Below, piece by piece: positions 8,271 to 16,454 of a stretch of DNA of 64,000 nt (positions are counted from its first letter, which is position 1; each line of letters opens with the position of its first letter). The notes under the pieces were generated by a model, which saw nothing but the letters and a program-made list of their open reading frames with translations, was not told where the DNA came from and made no database searches. A program made the translations under genes and the position numbers. The stretch lies in NCBI GenBank assembly GCA_000531095.1, contig HG799465.1, forward strand, positions 975,915 to 1,039,914, in the 5' to 3' direction. The DNA comes from Gemmata massiliana. GTDB lineage: Bacteria; Planctomycetota; Planctomycetia; Gemmatales; Gemmataceae.

Positions 8271-9032
8271 CTACTTCGCGCCCGGCACCGACCGGCCCAT
8301 CGTGCGCAGTAGCAGTTTCATGTCCTCCCACGTCTCGCGCTTCACTCGCTCGGTCGCGTCCTTCTCGATGTCGTTCGGGTGGTGCGTACAAATCAGCGGC
8401 ACCCCGCGGTACTCGTGAACCTGCCCGCGCAGCGCGCTCATCGTGAGGTTCTTTCCGGTCAGTAGCTTCGCTGCCGTGAGCCCCAGCGCAACGACGTACT
8501 TGGGGTTCACCAGCTCGAACTGTCGGCGGAAGAAGTCGCGACAGTTTCCGCACTCCGCCATCGTCGGCGCGCGGTTCCGCGGTGGCCGGCACTTGATGAT
8601 GTTGAGCAGGTACTCTTGCGACGACGGCAACTGGCACGCGGCAATAATGCGCCGAAGCAACTGCCCGCCCTTACCGACGAACGGCTCGCCCTGCGCGTCC
8701 TCTTCGGACCCGGGAGCATCCCCGACGAACGCGACCTCCGGGTCGAGCGGCCCGGCCCCGAACACCGGTTGCGTGCGGACCGCGAACAGTTCGCTGCACT
8801 TGTCGCAGTTCTCGATTTCTTTCGCGAGAACGGTTAGTTCCTGGCGCCGCGTTTCGATCGGGTTGGGTGCGTTCGGCACGGCCTCAACGGGCGCAACAAA
8901 TATCGGCGGTGCAACGAGGCGACGGGGAGCGAGACGCTCGCCACGCGGTACGAGCAATACTCCCGCCGCACGAAGCGATTCGAGGTGCGCCCGCACCTGT
9001 TGAACCAGATCAACCGCACCGTCCGCCGACAT
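8271..9032 (-). CDS. Uracil-DNA glycosylase, family 4 (Fe-S)
   Basis: 253 residues from ATG 9032. Removes uracil from DNA in base-excision repair. The catalytic domain covers about residues 70-250. It shows the N-terminal Cys pair of the 4Fe-4S site (CDKC), motif GDAPGSEEDAQGEPFVG, another Cys in IIKCRPPRNR, a Cys in MAECGNCRDFF, and the second active-site motif as HHPND. The family usually shows GEAPG or GEGPG and HP-A/S, so both motifs are slight variants. The N-terminal 60 residues are poorly conserved linker. Likely monocistronic. Confidence 0.85.
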   Translation of the reverse strand: MSADGAVDLVQQVRAHLESLRAAGVLLVPRGERLAPRRLVAPPIFVAPVEAVPNAPNPIETRRQELTVLAKEIENCDKCSELFAVRTQPVFGAGPLDPEVAFVGDAPGSEEDAQGEPFVGKGGQLLRRIIAACQLPSSQEYLLNIIKCRPPRNRAPTMAECGNCRDFFRRQFELVNPKYVVALGLTAAKLLTGKNLTMSALRGQVHEYRGVPLICTHHPNDIEKDATERVKRETWEDMKLLLRTMGRSVPGAK

Positions 9033-9131
9033 GAAACCACCCCTCAGCACACTCAAACTTCACCCCAACGTACCCCAAATCCCCGCGGCCCAGCAATGTC
9101 GGGATCGTGGGGCCGAAAATCGCACTCTCAC

Positions 9132-9183
9132 GGTTGCAAAACGACTCTGGCCCGGAACTACCATCGGCAGTTCCGGGCCAGAG
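9132..9183 (-). terminator. Rho-independent terminator of the DUF1559/lipoprotein operon
   Basis: A perfect 15-bp stem (CTCTGGCCCGGAACT at 9145-9159 with its complement at 9169-9183) with a 9-nt loop lies 62 bp beyond the lipoprotein stop. It is followed on the minus strand by CGTTTTG. Orientation and T run fit termination of the minus-strand pair. Confidence 0.75.
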
Positions 9184-9244
9184 AACGTCGAGGATTTCTT
9201 CTGAAACATGTCCCAGAAAGAGAACCCGTATCAACTGCCGGTGC

Positions 9245-9679
9245 TCACTTCTTCTTTTTGGTGCTCTTTAACTCGAAGTTCACGTTCTCGTTCACGCCCT
9301 CTTTCAGCGTGATTTTGAGCGTACTCTGCTTGTTGTACTCGTCCGGGACCAGTTCCTGGAGCGTGTCCACTTCCGGACTTTCCTTCGTGTCGAACATCTT
9401 GTGCTTGCCGACCACCTTCGACGCATTGATGGTGACCGTCATTTCACCGACAGAGGCTTCGACCTTGTACTTACCCTTCTCGATACCCCCGCCGACACTC
9501 TGCCCGGCGCCACCCGCCGGGTAGAACTGGATGATCCCGTTCTCGACGGGCACGCCGTCCAGGGTCACGGTACCGGTCACTTCGGCTCTCGGCGTCCCTC
9601 CGCACCCGGCCAGGAACGCGCTGGTCAGGACCGCGGCGGCGAACAGGGCACGGGTCCACATTCGGTTTCGGTTACTCAT
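9245..9679 (-). CDS. Small lipoprotein with a carboxypeptidase-regulatory/transthyretin-like domain
   Basis: 144 residues from ATG 9679. An N-terminal lipoprotein signal ends in FLAGC (Cys26). It is followed by one beta-sandwich of the type [19 protein letters not shown] with a G-x-Y-x-V strand ([10 protein letters not shown]) and a Lys-rich tail. This is the small lipoprotein usually found beside DUF1559 genes in planctomycetes. Its start overlaps the stop of the DUF1559 gene (ATGAGTAA), so the two are translationally coupled. Likely envelope-anchored; exact function unknown. Confidence 0.82.
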   Translation of the reverse strand: MSNRNRMWTRALFAAAVLTSAFLAGCGGTPRAEVTGTVTLDGVPVENGIIQFYPAGGAGQSVGGGIEKGKYKVEASVGEMTVTINASKVVGKHKMFDTKESPEVDTLQELVPDEYNKQSTLKITLKEGVNENVNFELKSTKKKK

Positions 9680-10598
9680 TGACCATGTCTCCGTGCGTGG
9701 CGGTTCCCAGGGCCTTCCATGCGACCGCGTTGATCCCGTTCGTGTAGAACGCGACCGAGCCGTCACACCGCACGGCGTTCACCCCGCCCGTGTGCTTGCT
9801 CCGGGCGCTCATCAGGTTGTCGCCGGCCTGAACGCAGGGCATCGTCTGGTCCGGGTTCGCGGCCACGCTCGGCCAGCAGACGTTCGAGTTCCGGTCGATC
9901 CCCGCGTTCGGGGTGTTGAGCGTCATGAACCAGTGCGAGTTGCCGTCGTTCATGACGTCCCCGCGGCCGTCGCTGGCGTTGTCCTGGGCGGGGAGCCGCG
10001 TTTCGGACAGCATGAGCGTGTTCGAGGTGCCGTCGCTGATCCCGACCAGCGTCCGGCGGTACGGGACGTAGCCCCCGAACCCGCCGCTGGAGACCCACCC
10101 GAACGGGCCGTCGGCGGGGTCGACGCCGGTGCCCTCGGCGAACAGGTAGTTGCCCCCGTAGTTCGCGACGTAGTTCCCGCGGACGCGGTAGTACGGGTCA
10201 TACGACCACAGGGCGCCCGGCCGGTCGCTCGGGCAGTAGTACATCTTCTGCGGGAGCGCCACGAGCCCGGTGAACTGGTTCATGACGCAGTTCGGCGACT
10301 CGTAGAACCCGCCGTTCCGGTTGTACTGGTTCGCCAGGGCCGTCTGTTCCAGGTACGACCAGAGTTCGACGTAGAACGTCCGGCGCGGGGTGCGCTGGCC
10401 CGCGTAGGGGAGCGTGTTGTTCGCGTCGTGGTAATTGTGCATGGCCAGCCCCCACTGCTTGAGGTTGTTCTGGCAGCTCATGCGGGCCGCCGCCTCACGA
10501 ACCTTTTGCACCGCGGGGAGCAGGAGCCCGATCAGAATGGCGATGATGGCGATGACGACGAGTAACTCGATCAATGTGAATGCGCGGTTCCGTCTCAT
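9672..10598 (-). CDS. DUF1559 domain protein with prepilin-type N-terminus
   Basis: 308 residues. The N-terminus carries a type IV prepilin-like cleavage/methylation motif ([18 protein letters not shown]) followed by [23 protein letters not shown], the invariant start of DUF1559 (SBP_bac_10) proteins. The C-terminus has the family pattern [17 protein letters not shown] and ALGTATHGD. These pseudopilin-like proteins are hugely expanded in planctomycetes; they are thought to be processed by a prepilin peptidase and exported. First gene of a two-gene operon with the lipoprotein. Confidence 0.93.
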   Translation of the reverse strand: MRRNRAFTLIELLVVIAIIAILIGLLLPAVQKVREAAARMSCQNNLKQWGLAMHNYHDANNTLPYAGQRTPRRTFYVELWSYLEQTALANQYNRNGGFYESPNCVMNQFTGLVALPQKMYYCPSDRPGALWSYDPYYRVRGNYVANYGGNYLFAEGTGVDPADGPFGWVSSGGFGGYVPYRRTLVGISDGTSNTLMLSETRLPAQDNASDGRGDVMNDGNSHWFMTLNTPNAGIDRNSNVCWPSVAANPDQTMPCVQAGDNLMSARSKHTGGVNAVRCDGSVAFYTNGINAVAWKALGTATHGDMVNE

Positions 10599-11023
10599 TC
10601 AAGACTCCAGACCTAGAGGGAGAAATAGATCCGAACGAGCCCACACGCTCGTGTGCCGAAGATTTGAAGTTCTGAAAAATTGCGCGCTCGCGCCGGAGGT
10701 GGGGTACCACCTCGAACGGGGCCGCTCTTTAAAAAGTCCTCAAAACCGGGGCGAGTTAGTAGGCGATCGGCGGCAAGGCGGGCGGGGCGATGGCGGGCAA
10801 CCGAACCGAATTGAGCGAGGTGTGTATTTTACGGACGGGGGTCCGGGAAAAGCAAGGGGACTGGCCAGCTTAAAATAGCTTAATCAATCAAGTAAAATTA
10901 ATAATCAATGTCTATTCCCGGAATGAGCAAGTCGCGAACGCACTCGTTGCACCGGTGAGGCACATTCATATAAGTGCGTTCGCGAACAGAATCCTCTGCT
11001 CATTTATGCGGCACCCGTGCCGC
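10599..11023. other. AT-richer intergenic region upstream of the DUF1559 gene
   Basis: 425 bp between the end of the aldehyde dehydrogenase (minus) and the DUF1559 start (minus). The stretch around 10860-10920 is markedly AT-rich for this window and is a likely promoter zone. It also holds the long inverted repeat described separately. No gene seen. Confidence 0.5.
10923..11003. repeat. Two-part long inverted repeat
   Basis: Perfect 13-bp arms TCGCGAACGCACT (10932-10944) and AGTGCGTTCGCGA (10973-10985) are separated by 28 bp. They are flanked further out by ATGAGCA (10923-10929) and TGCTCAT (10997-11003). It lies just past the stop of the aldehyde dehydrogenase. It could end that transcript, bind a regulator of the DUF1559 operon, or be a small mobile-element remnant. 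Confidence 0.55.
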
Positions 11024-12517
11024 TCACATCGCCATCGTGACCGTCTTCACTTCGGTGTAGAGTTGGAGCGCGTACTGCCCCAACTCGCGCCCGATGCCCG
11101 ACATCTTGAACCCGCCGAACGGCGCGCCCGCGTCGAACACGTCGAAGCAGTTCACCCACACCGTCCCGGCCCGCAGCCCGTTCGCCAGGCGCAGGGCTTT
11201 TTTCACGTCCTTCGTCCACACCGCCGCCGCGAGGCCGTACTGGGTGCGGTTCCCGCGTGCGATCACCTCGTCGGCGTCCTTGAAGCGCAAGATGCTCATC
11301 ACCGGCCCGAAGATCTCCTCTTGTGCGATCTTCATGTCGTCCTTCACGTCGCCGAACACGGTCGGTTGCACGAAGTACCCCTTCTCGCCCACGCGCCCGC
11401 CGCCCGCGAGCATCTTCGCTCCGTCCTTCTTGCCCCGCCGCGATGTAGCCGAGCACACGATCGAACTGCTCCTGGCTCAACTTTGCGGCCCCTGCTCGGT
11501 GTCCGACGCGAACGGGTCGCCGACCTTGCGCCCCTTCGCCTTCTCGACGATCTTGGCGACAAACGCATCGTACACCGAGTCCTGCACGAACAGCCGGCTC
11601 CCGGCGCAGCAGCACTGCCCCTGGTTGAAGAACAGCCCGAAGTACGCCCCCTCGACCGCGGCGTCGAGGTCCGCGTCGGCGAACACGATGTTTGGGGACT
11701 TCCCACCGAGCTCCAGTGACACGCGCTTGAGGTTGGACTGCGCCGCGGCGGTCATCACGATCTTGCCGGTCCCGGTTTCGCCCGTGAACGCGATCTTGTC
11801 CACGTCCATGTGTCCGGAGAGGGCTGCGCCCGCGGTGGGGCCGTACCCCGGGACGACGTTAATCACGCCGTCGGGGAACCCGACTTCCTGTGCAAGTTGC
11901 GCGACACGAAGGGCGGTCAGCGGGGTCTGCTCCGCGGGCTTCAGCACGAGGGTGTTACCGCACGCGAGGGCCGGCCCCCACTTCCAGGCTTGCATCAGGA
12001 GCGGGAAGTTCCACGGGATGATCTGCCCCACGACGCCGATCGGTTCGTGCCGCGTGTACGTGAAGAACGGGCCGTTGATGGGAATGGTCTGGCCGAAGAT
12101 CTTGTCGGCCCAGCCCGCGTAGTAGCGGTAGCACGCGATGCTGAGCGGTAGGTCGGCGCCCATCGCGTCGTTGAGCGGCTTGCCGTTGTCGAGCGATTCG
12201 AGCGCCGCGAGCTCCTCTTTGTGCTCCTCCACGGCGTCGGCGAGCTTGTTGAGCAGTCGGCCGCGTTCGCTCGCGTTCATGCGCGCCCACGGTCCGTTTT
12301 CAAACGCCTCGCGCGCGGCCCTAACCGCGAGATCGATGTCGGCCTTGTCCCCCTCCGCGATGTTGCAGATGACCGACCCGTCCGTCGGGTCGGTGGTGGC
12401 GAACGTCTTGCCGCTGGCGCTGTTCACCCACTTCCCGCCGATCAGCATCTTCTGATCGACGACGCGGGGTTTGGCGCGAGCGTGCTTCGCTGCAGTCGGT
12501 GCGGTGGCGGTGGCCAT
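11024..12517 (-). pseudogene. NAD(P)-dependent aldehyde dehydrogenase, interrupted by two frameshifts
   Basis: Start at ATG 12517 with GGAG upstream. The first part shows the Rossmann/cofactor region ([26 protein letters not shown]), the catalytic Glu in LELGGKSPN and the catalytic Cys in GQCCCAGSR. At 11482-11484 the frame is lost after TEQGPQ (TTT where one T is expected on the plus strand), giving an immediate stop. At 11433-11436 an extra C restores the original frame. The rest ([29 protein letters not shown]) is intact to the stop at 11024. Removing three bases gives about 496 residues, the usual length. Oxidises aldehydes to acids; substrate unknown. Sequence error or a recent null allele are both possible. 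Confidence 0.85.
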
Positions 12518-12807
12518 GAGAGGAACTCCGGGAGAGTGACGGACGGTACCGGTCGCCATTGTCTCCCGGGGCACGTGCGCGTCAAGAAGTTGGTGGCCGA
12601 ACACCGTTCGTACACGCGCCGAGCGATCTTGAGACAGTACCGATCCCGCCGATCATTTTCGCGCCGCTACAAGTCACATATTCGCTTCAAGCCAGTGGAC
12701 CATAAAAGTCGACCACTTCTGAGACAATCAGTTCGGTGCTGTGGTCGGTGTATCCCGGCGGGGGCCGGGATCGCCCAGAGGGGATAGGTAACTCGGGGGA
12801 ATCGCTC

Positions 12808-15800
12808 ATGAGAACGAGACTGCAAAGATTGGGGCGCGGAGCGGCGCTAGCGCTCCCTCTCGCACTGGCGGCGTGTCAGACGCTCATTAAGCCACCGGAG
12901 CCGTGCGGGGACACGGGCGGACTCACGCCCGCGTGTCACAAAGATCCCACCCTCGAAGCGGTGGCCAGTGACATCGATCACATTGAGAAGCACATCGACC
13001 TCTGGGGGAGCATCACCACGAAGCACCCTGACGTGTGGGGCTCAGCCCGCATGACCAAGTACCAACAGGACGTGGAAACCATCTTTGCTCTGGAACTCAA
13101 GAACCCGGCCAAAATCGACGAGAAGGTGACCGCGTTCCAGGGCGCCCGCGCGCGGGCCGATCAGGCGTTCCTCGCGCAGGCTGTCGCGATCAACGCCGCC
13201 TTTTCTGGGCGGCAGGCGGCGCTACTCGACCCGAACCCGGTCACAGTTGTAACGGGCACACGAACGCTAACGTCCAATTCCACCGGTGACTCGACGGGCA
13301 CGGTGGGTATTGGCAACTCTACCGACAACGAGGCGGGCAAAGACCCCGTCGTGAAGAACAACCAGAAGAGTTCGACGGATACCACATCAAAGGCCAATAC
13401 CGGTGATGATTTAAAACAAACATTTAATACGGCCGTACCGAAAACTGTTGAGATCCCCAAGGGCGCGACGATCCCCAGCGATTTCAGGACTTTCGTGGAT
13501 TCTAAGATGGACGTGACGCGGACCGTTCCACGGCTGCCCGAACTACCGGGGTTCACCGGCCCCACGGGTCTTCAGCTCGAACCGACGATCATCCTCGACG
13601 AGAAAAAGCGGTTTCTCGATCACCTGAACCAGATTCGGCGCGTCAACGAGGGGGACGACACCGCCGACTCGCCCGGGTACGCACTGTACCTGGTGCGGGT
13701 GCCGGTCTCGGTGCTCCCGGGCAAGCGGACCGACTCCGGCCACGGGGCGGAAATCATGATGTCGGTCAAGCCCATTATCGGCGACGACCTGCTGCCGAGC
13801 ACGTTCCGCAGCCTCGTCACCAACGACATGGTCGATCAGTTCAGCGAGCTGATGACGGTCGCGCTTAACTCGGATCGCGAGTCTCTGATCGCCGCCCTCG
13901 GCGACAAAGCCGGCATATCGGCCGATAAAGTCGCGGCCGCTCGGGAAAAGTACCCCAAGGCGACGGAGAAGGAATATCTCCAAAAGATGGTATCACGTGT
14001 GCGCCCCAAATACACGGCCGCACGACCGTCGCGCCACGCCGAATACGCGTTCCCGATGAACCACCTCGAGGAGTTGTTCGGCGAGACCTTCGTTCAATCG
14101 CTCGTCGTCGCTGCTATGGCCCACTACAGGGTCGAACTCGAACGGGACCAGGTGATTCACCTGCACGACACCCGCGCAGCGGTCCGCGAACAGGTCGTCG
14201 CGGGGTACCGGTTTCTGACCACCGCCAACCCGCACACATGGGCACTATGCACGCACGACTTGGCCCGGGCCGTTCGCGACGTGAACGGTACCACCGGGGG
14301 TACCACGATTGCCCATTACCGTGCCCAGTACGATAAAATGCTCGCGCGCGAGTCCGGGGGCCAAAAGAGCATCGAGTCCGACCGGCTCGCGATCAAGGCC
14401 CTCGGCTGGGCGGTGCTGCTCGAGTCAGCGCTCCTGAACGATCAACTCGTGCGTGATATCAAGGAGACGATGACCCACAAGGGCGCGGTCCCCACGGCGG
14501 AGGGGTGGCAGGATTACTTCCACCCGGAGCCGAGCCCGACCGCGCGCCGCGCGTTCAACGACTACGTTGCGTGTCGCTGGCCCATGTACACGTTCGCCGT
14601 GGACCCGGTTACGGAGCAGCAGAACGTCCAGGACACGCTCAGCCAGCGCCGGGAACTCCAACTGGCCCTGTCGCTCGCGTTCGCGTCGGGCAACATCTCC
14701 GCGGAGAGCTTCACCCGCTTCGCCCGGCGGCTGGAGGCCGACTACCAAACCATCGATCTGAACCGCACCGTGGTCGGGTTCTCGCACGGGGACAACACGT
14801 TCGGGTGGCGCTTCTACCCGCGGTTCCAGACCCCGGAGATCCCCGGTAACTTGACCGTGCTGACCCGCGACCTGATCGGCGGGAAGGCGTTCTCCAAGCG
14901 GCAGGAGGTCCACCAGCGGCGCCTGGAGCCCGGGCAGCGCGAGTGCGTCGCACTGGTCATCATGCCGTCGTTCGTCCCGTTCGCCGAGATCAACGTGAGC
15001 AGTTCGTGGTTCAATCTGAACGACCCCAAGCACAAGAGCCACAGCACGAAGGAGGCGGTGCAACTCAGCCGCCGATTGCACGCGATCGAAACAGTGTGCC
15101 CCAAGGGCGACCTGGAGCGCTACCAGGCCGGCGAGCTGAACCGCCTGCAGGCCAAGGCCAAGATGCTCTCGGCCCGGCTCCCGCTCCAGGACATGAAGTT
15201 CCCGGTGCCCTATGAGAACACGCTCGGCGGGTTCGAGTTCTTCAACTCGGGTATCACCGACCTGGCCCCGCAGCTCCGCGGCTGGTACGGCGCGGCCGGG
15301 TACGAGGGCAAGGCCGTCGAGCTGTTCCTCATGGGGGACAACTTCAGCGTCGTCAACACGAACATCATCGCCGGGGGCAAACAAGTTACGCCCAGGCTCA
15401 TCAGCCGCCAGGTCGTGAGTGTCACAATCCCAGAGAATGCGGCCGTAAGCGAGGACAAGGCCGGGTTGTACAGCGAGAGCGGCAAGTTCATCGACGTCCG
15501 CCTGGCCACGCCCTACGGGGTGGGCGGGCCGCTGCGCATCCCGGTTCTCGGGCCGCCGCCGGAACCGGCGCCGGCGCCGAAGAACCCGGTCCCGCCCGTC
15601 CTCAACAAGATCGGCGACAAGCAGACGGTCGTCCTTGAGCGCGACACGGATCTCGTGCTCACCGGCACCGACTTCACTGCCGACACCCGTGTGTTCGCCG
15701 GGGGCAAGACCTGTGTGGCAGAGGTGTTGAGCCGTACGGTCGTAAAGGTGACCGTACCCAAGACGATCGTGCCGTTGCGGAAGGACGGAAAACTGTACGT

Positions 15801-16314
15801 GGAGGTCAAGGTCGCGACCCCTTACGGCGCGAGTGACCCGATCGAGGTTCCTGTGGTGCAGATCCCCGCACCGCCCGTGATGGCCACACCCAAACCGCCG
15901 GCGGCGTTCAGCGCCCCGACGCTAACGGTCGCCTTCCGCTACAAGAACCTGGGTATCGAGGCCGTCGAAGAACCGAACCGCCGGCCGGAACTGACGATCG
16001 CAGTGACCGACCCCGACGCAATCAATCTGCTCCAGGGTAAGGGGACTGCAACCATCGAACTTAAAGCCGATGGGATCGGCACGATCTCACTCGACAACGT
16101 GGCTTATAACGCGGAAGGGAAGCAACTGAGTGGCTTCTCGCTGGCCCTGATGACGAAAATCGTGGGTACTTGCGCGGCGCAGTTCGGCCCGGAAAACGTG
16201 AACCCGCCGGTACCCATCAAATTTGCCAGCGCGATCAAGGTGGACGGCAAAGCTCTCGAGATCGCTAACGGCCTCACCGTGAACTGGGTTCGCGTCCCGA
16301 CCGAGAAGAAGTGA
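12808..16314 (+). CDS. Giant lipoprotein of unknown function
   Basis: 1168 residues from ATG 12808; upstream in-frame codons look non-coding. A lipoprotein signal ends in LALAAC (Cys23). The next 200 residues are helical and then Ser/Thr/Asn-rich (low-complexity linker about 155-215). A large globular part follows (about 230-830). The C-terminal third has two similar beta domains (about 835-910 and 930-1015), each with a VELFLMGDNF- or LVLTGTDFT-like strand and a VRLATPYG or VKVATPYG repeat, resembling IPT/TIG folds, separated by a Pro-rich hinge. No enzymatic motif was recognised. Likely anchored in the outer membrane or periplasm. A strong terminator separates it from the sigma factor gene that follows. 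Confidence 0.82.
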   Translation: MRTRLQRLGRGAALALPLALAACQTLIKPPEPCGDTGGLTPACHKDPTLEAVASDIDHIEKHIDLWGSITTKHPDVWGSARMTKYQQDVETIFALELKNPAKIDEKVTAFQGARARADQAFLAQAVAINAAFSGRQAALLDPNPVTVVTGTRTLTSNSTGDSTGTVGIGNSTDNEAGKDPVVKNNQKSSTDTTSKANTGDDLKQTFNTAVPKTVEIPKGATIPSDFRTFVDSKMDVTRTVPRLPELPGFTGPTGLQLEPTIILDEKKRFLDHLNQIRRVNEGDDTADSPGYALYLVRVPVSVLPGKRTDSGHGAEIMMSVKPIIGDDLLPSTFRSLVTNDMVDQFSELMTVALNSDRESLIAALGDKAGISADKVAAAREKYPKATEKEYLQKMVSRVRPKYTAARPSRHAEYAFPMNHLEELFGETFVQSLVVAAMAHYRVELERDQVIHLHDTRAAVREQVVAGYRFLTTANPHTWALCTHDLARAVRDVNGTTGGTTIAHYRAQYDKMLARESGGQKSIESDRLAIKALGWAVLLESALLNDQLVRDIKETMTHKGAVPTAEGWQDYFHPEPSPTARRAFNDYVACRWPMYTFAVDPVTEQQNVQDTLSQRRELQLALSLAFASGNISAESFTRFARRLEADYQTIDLNRTVVGFSHGDNTFGWRFYPRFQTPEIPGNLTVLTRDLIGGKAFSKRQEVHQRRLEPGQRECVALVIMPSFVPFAEINVSSSWFNLNDPKHKSHSTKEAVQLSRRLHAIETVCPKGDLERYQAGELNRLQAKAKMLSARLPLQDMKFPVPYENTLGGFEFFNSGITDLAPQLRGWYGAAGYEGKAVELFLMGDNFSVVNTNIIAGGKQVTPRLISRQVVSVTIPENAAVSEDKAGLYSESGKFIDVRLATPYGVGGPLRIPVLGPPPEPAPAPKNPVPPVLNKIGDKQTVVLERDTDLVLTGTDFTADTRVFAGGKTCVAEVLSRTVVKVTVPKTIVPLRKDGKLYVEVKVATPYGASDPIEVPVVQIPAPPVMATPKPPAAFSAPTLTVAFRYKNLGIEAVEEPNRRPELTIAVTDPDAINLLQGKGTATIELKADGIGTISLDNVAYNAEGKQLSGFSLALMTKIVGTCAAQFGPENVNPPVPIKFASAIKVDGKALEIANGLTVNWVRVPTEKK

Positions 16315-16364
16315 TTGCAACAGAATTCGTGGCACCCAAGCCGTAACCCGTTCTCTCCCTTCTG

Positions 16365-16412
16365 CCCCGGTCGGTGCGCCTCGTGCGCGCCGACCGGGGT
16401 TTCTCATTTTCG
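16365..16412 (+). terminator. Rho-independent terminator after the giant lipoprotein gene
   Basis: Stem CCCCGGTCGG-TGCGC (16365-16379) pairs with GCGCG-CCGACCGGGG (16385-16399) around a short loop and is followed by TTTCTCATTTT. It lies 50 bp past the stop at 16314. Confidence 0.75.
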
Positions 16413-16454
16413 CATCACTGGTAGGAACCGCCGCGGCGCGGGAACCTAGTTGTG

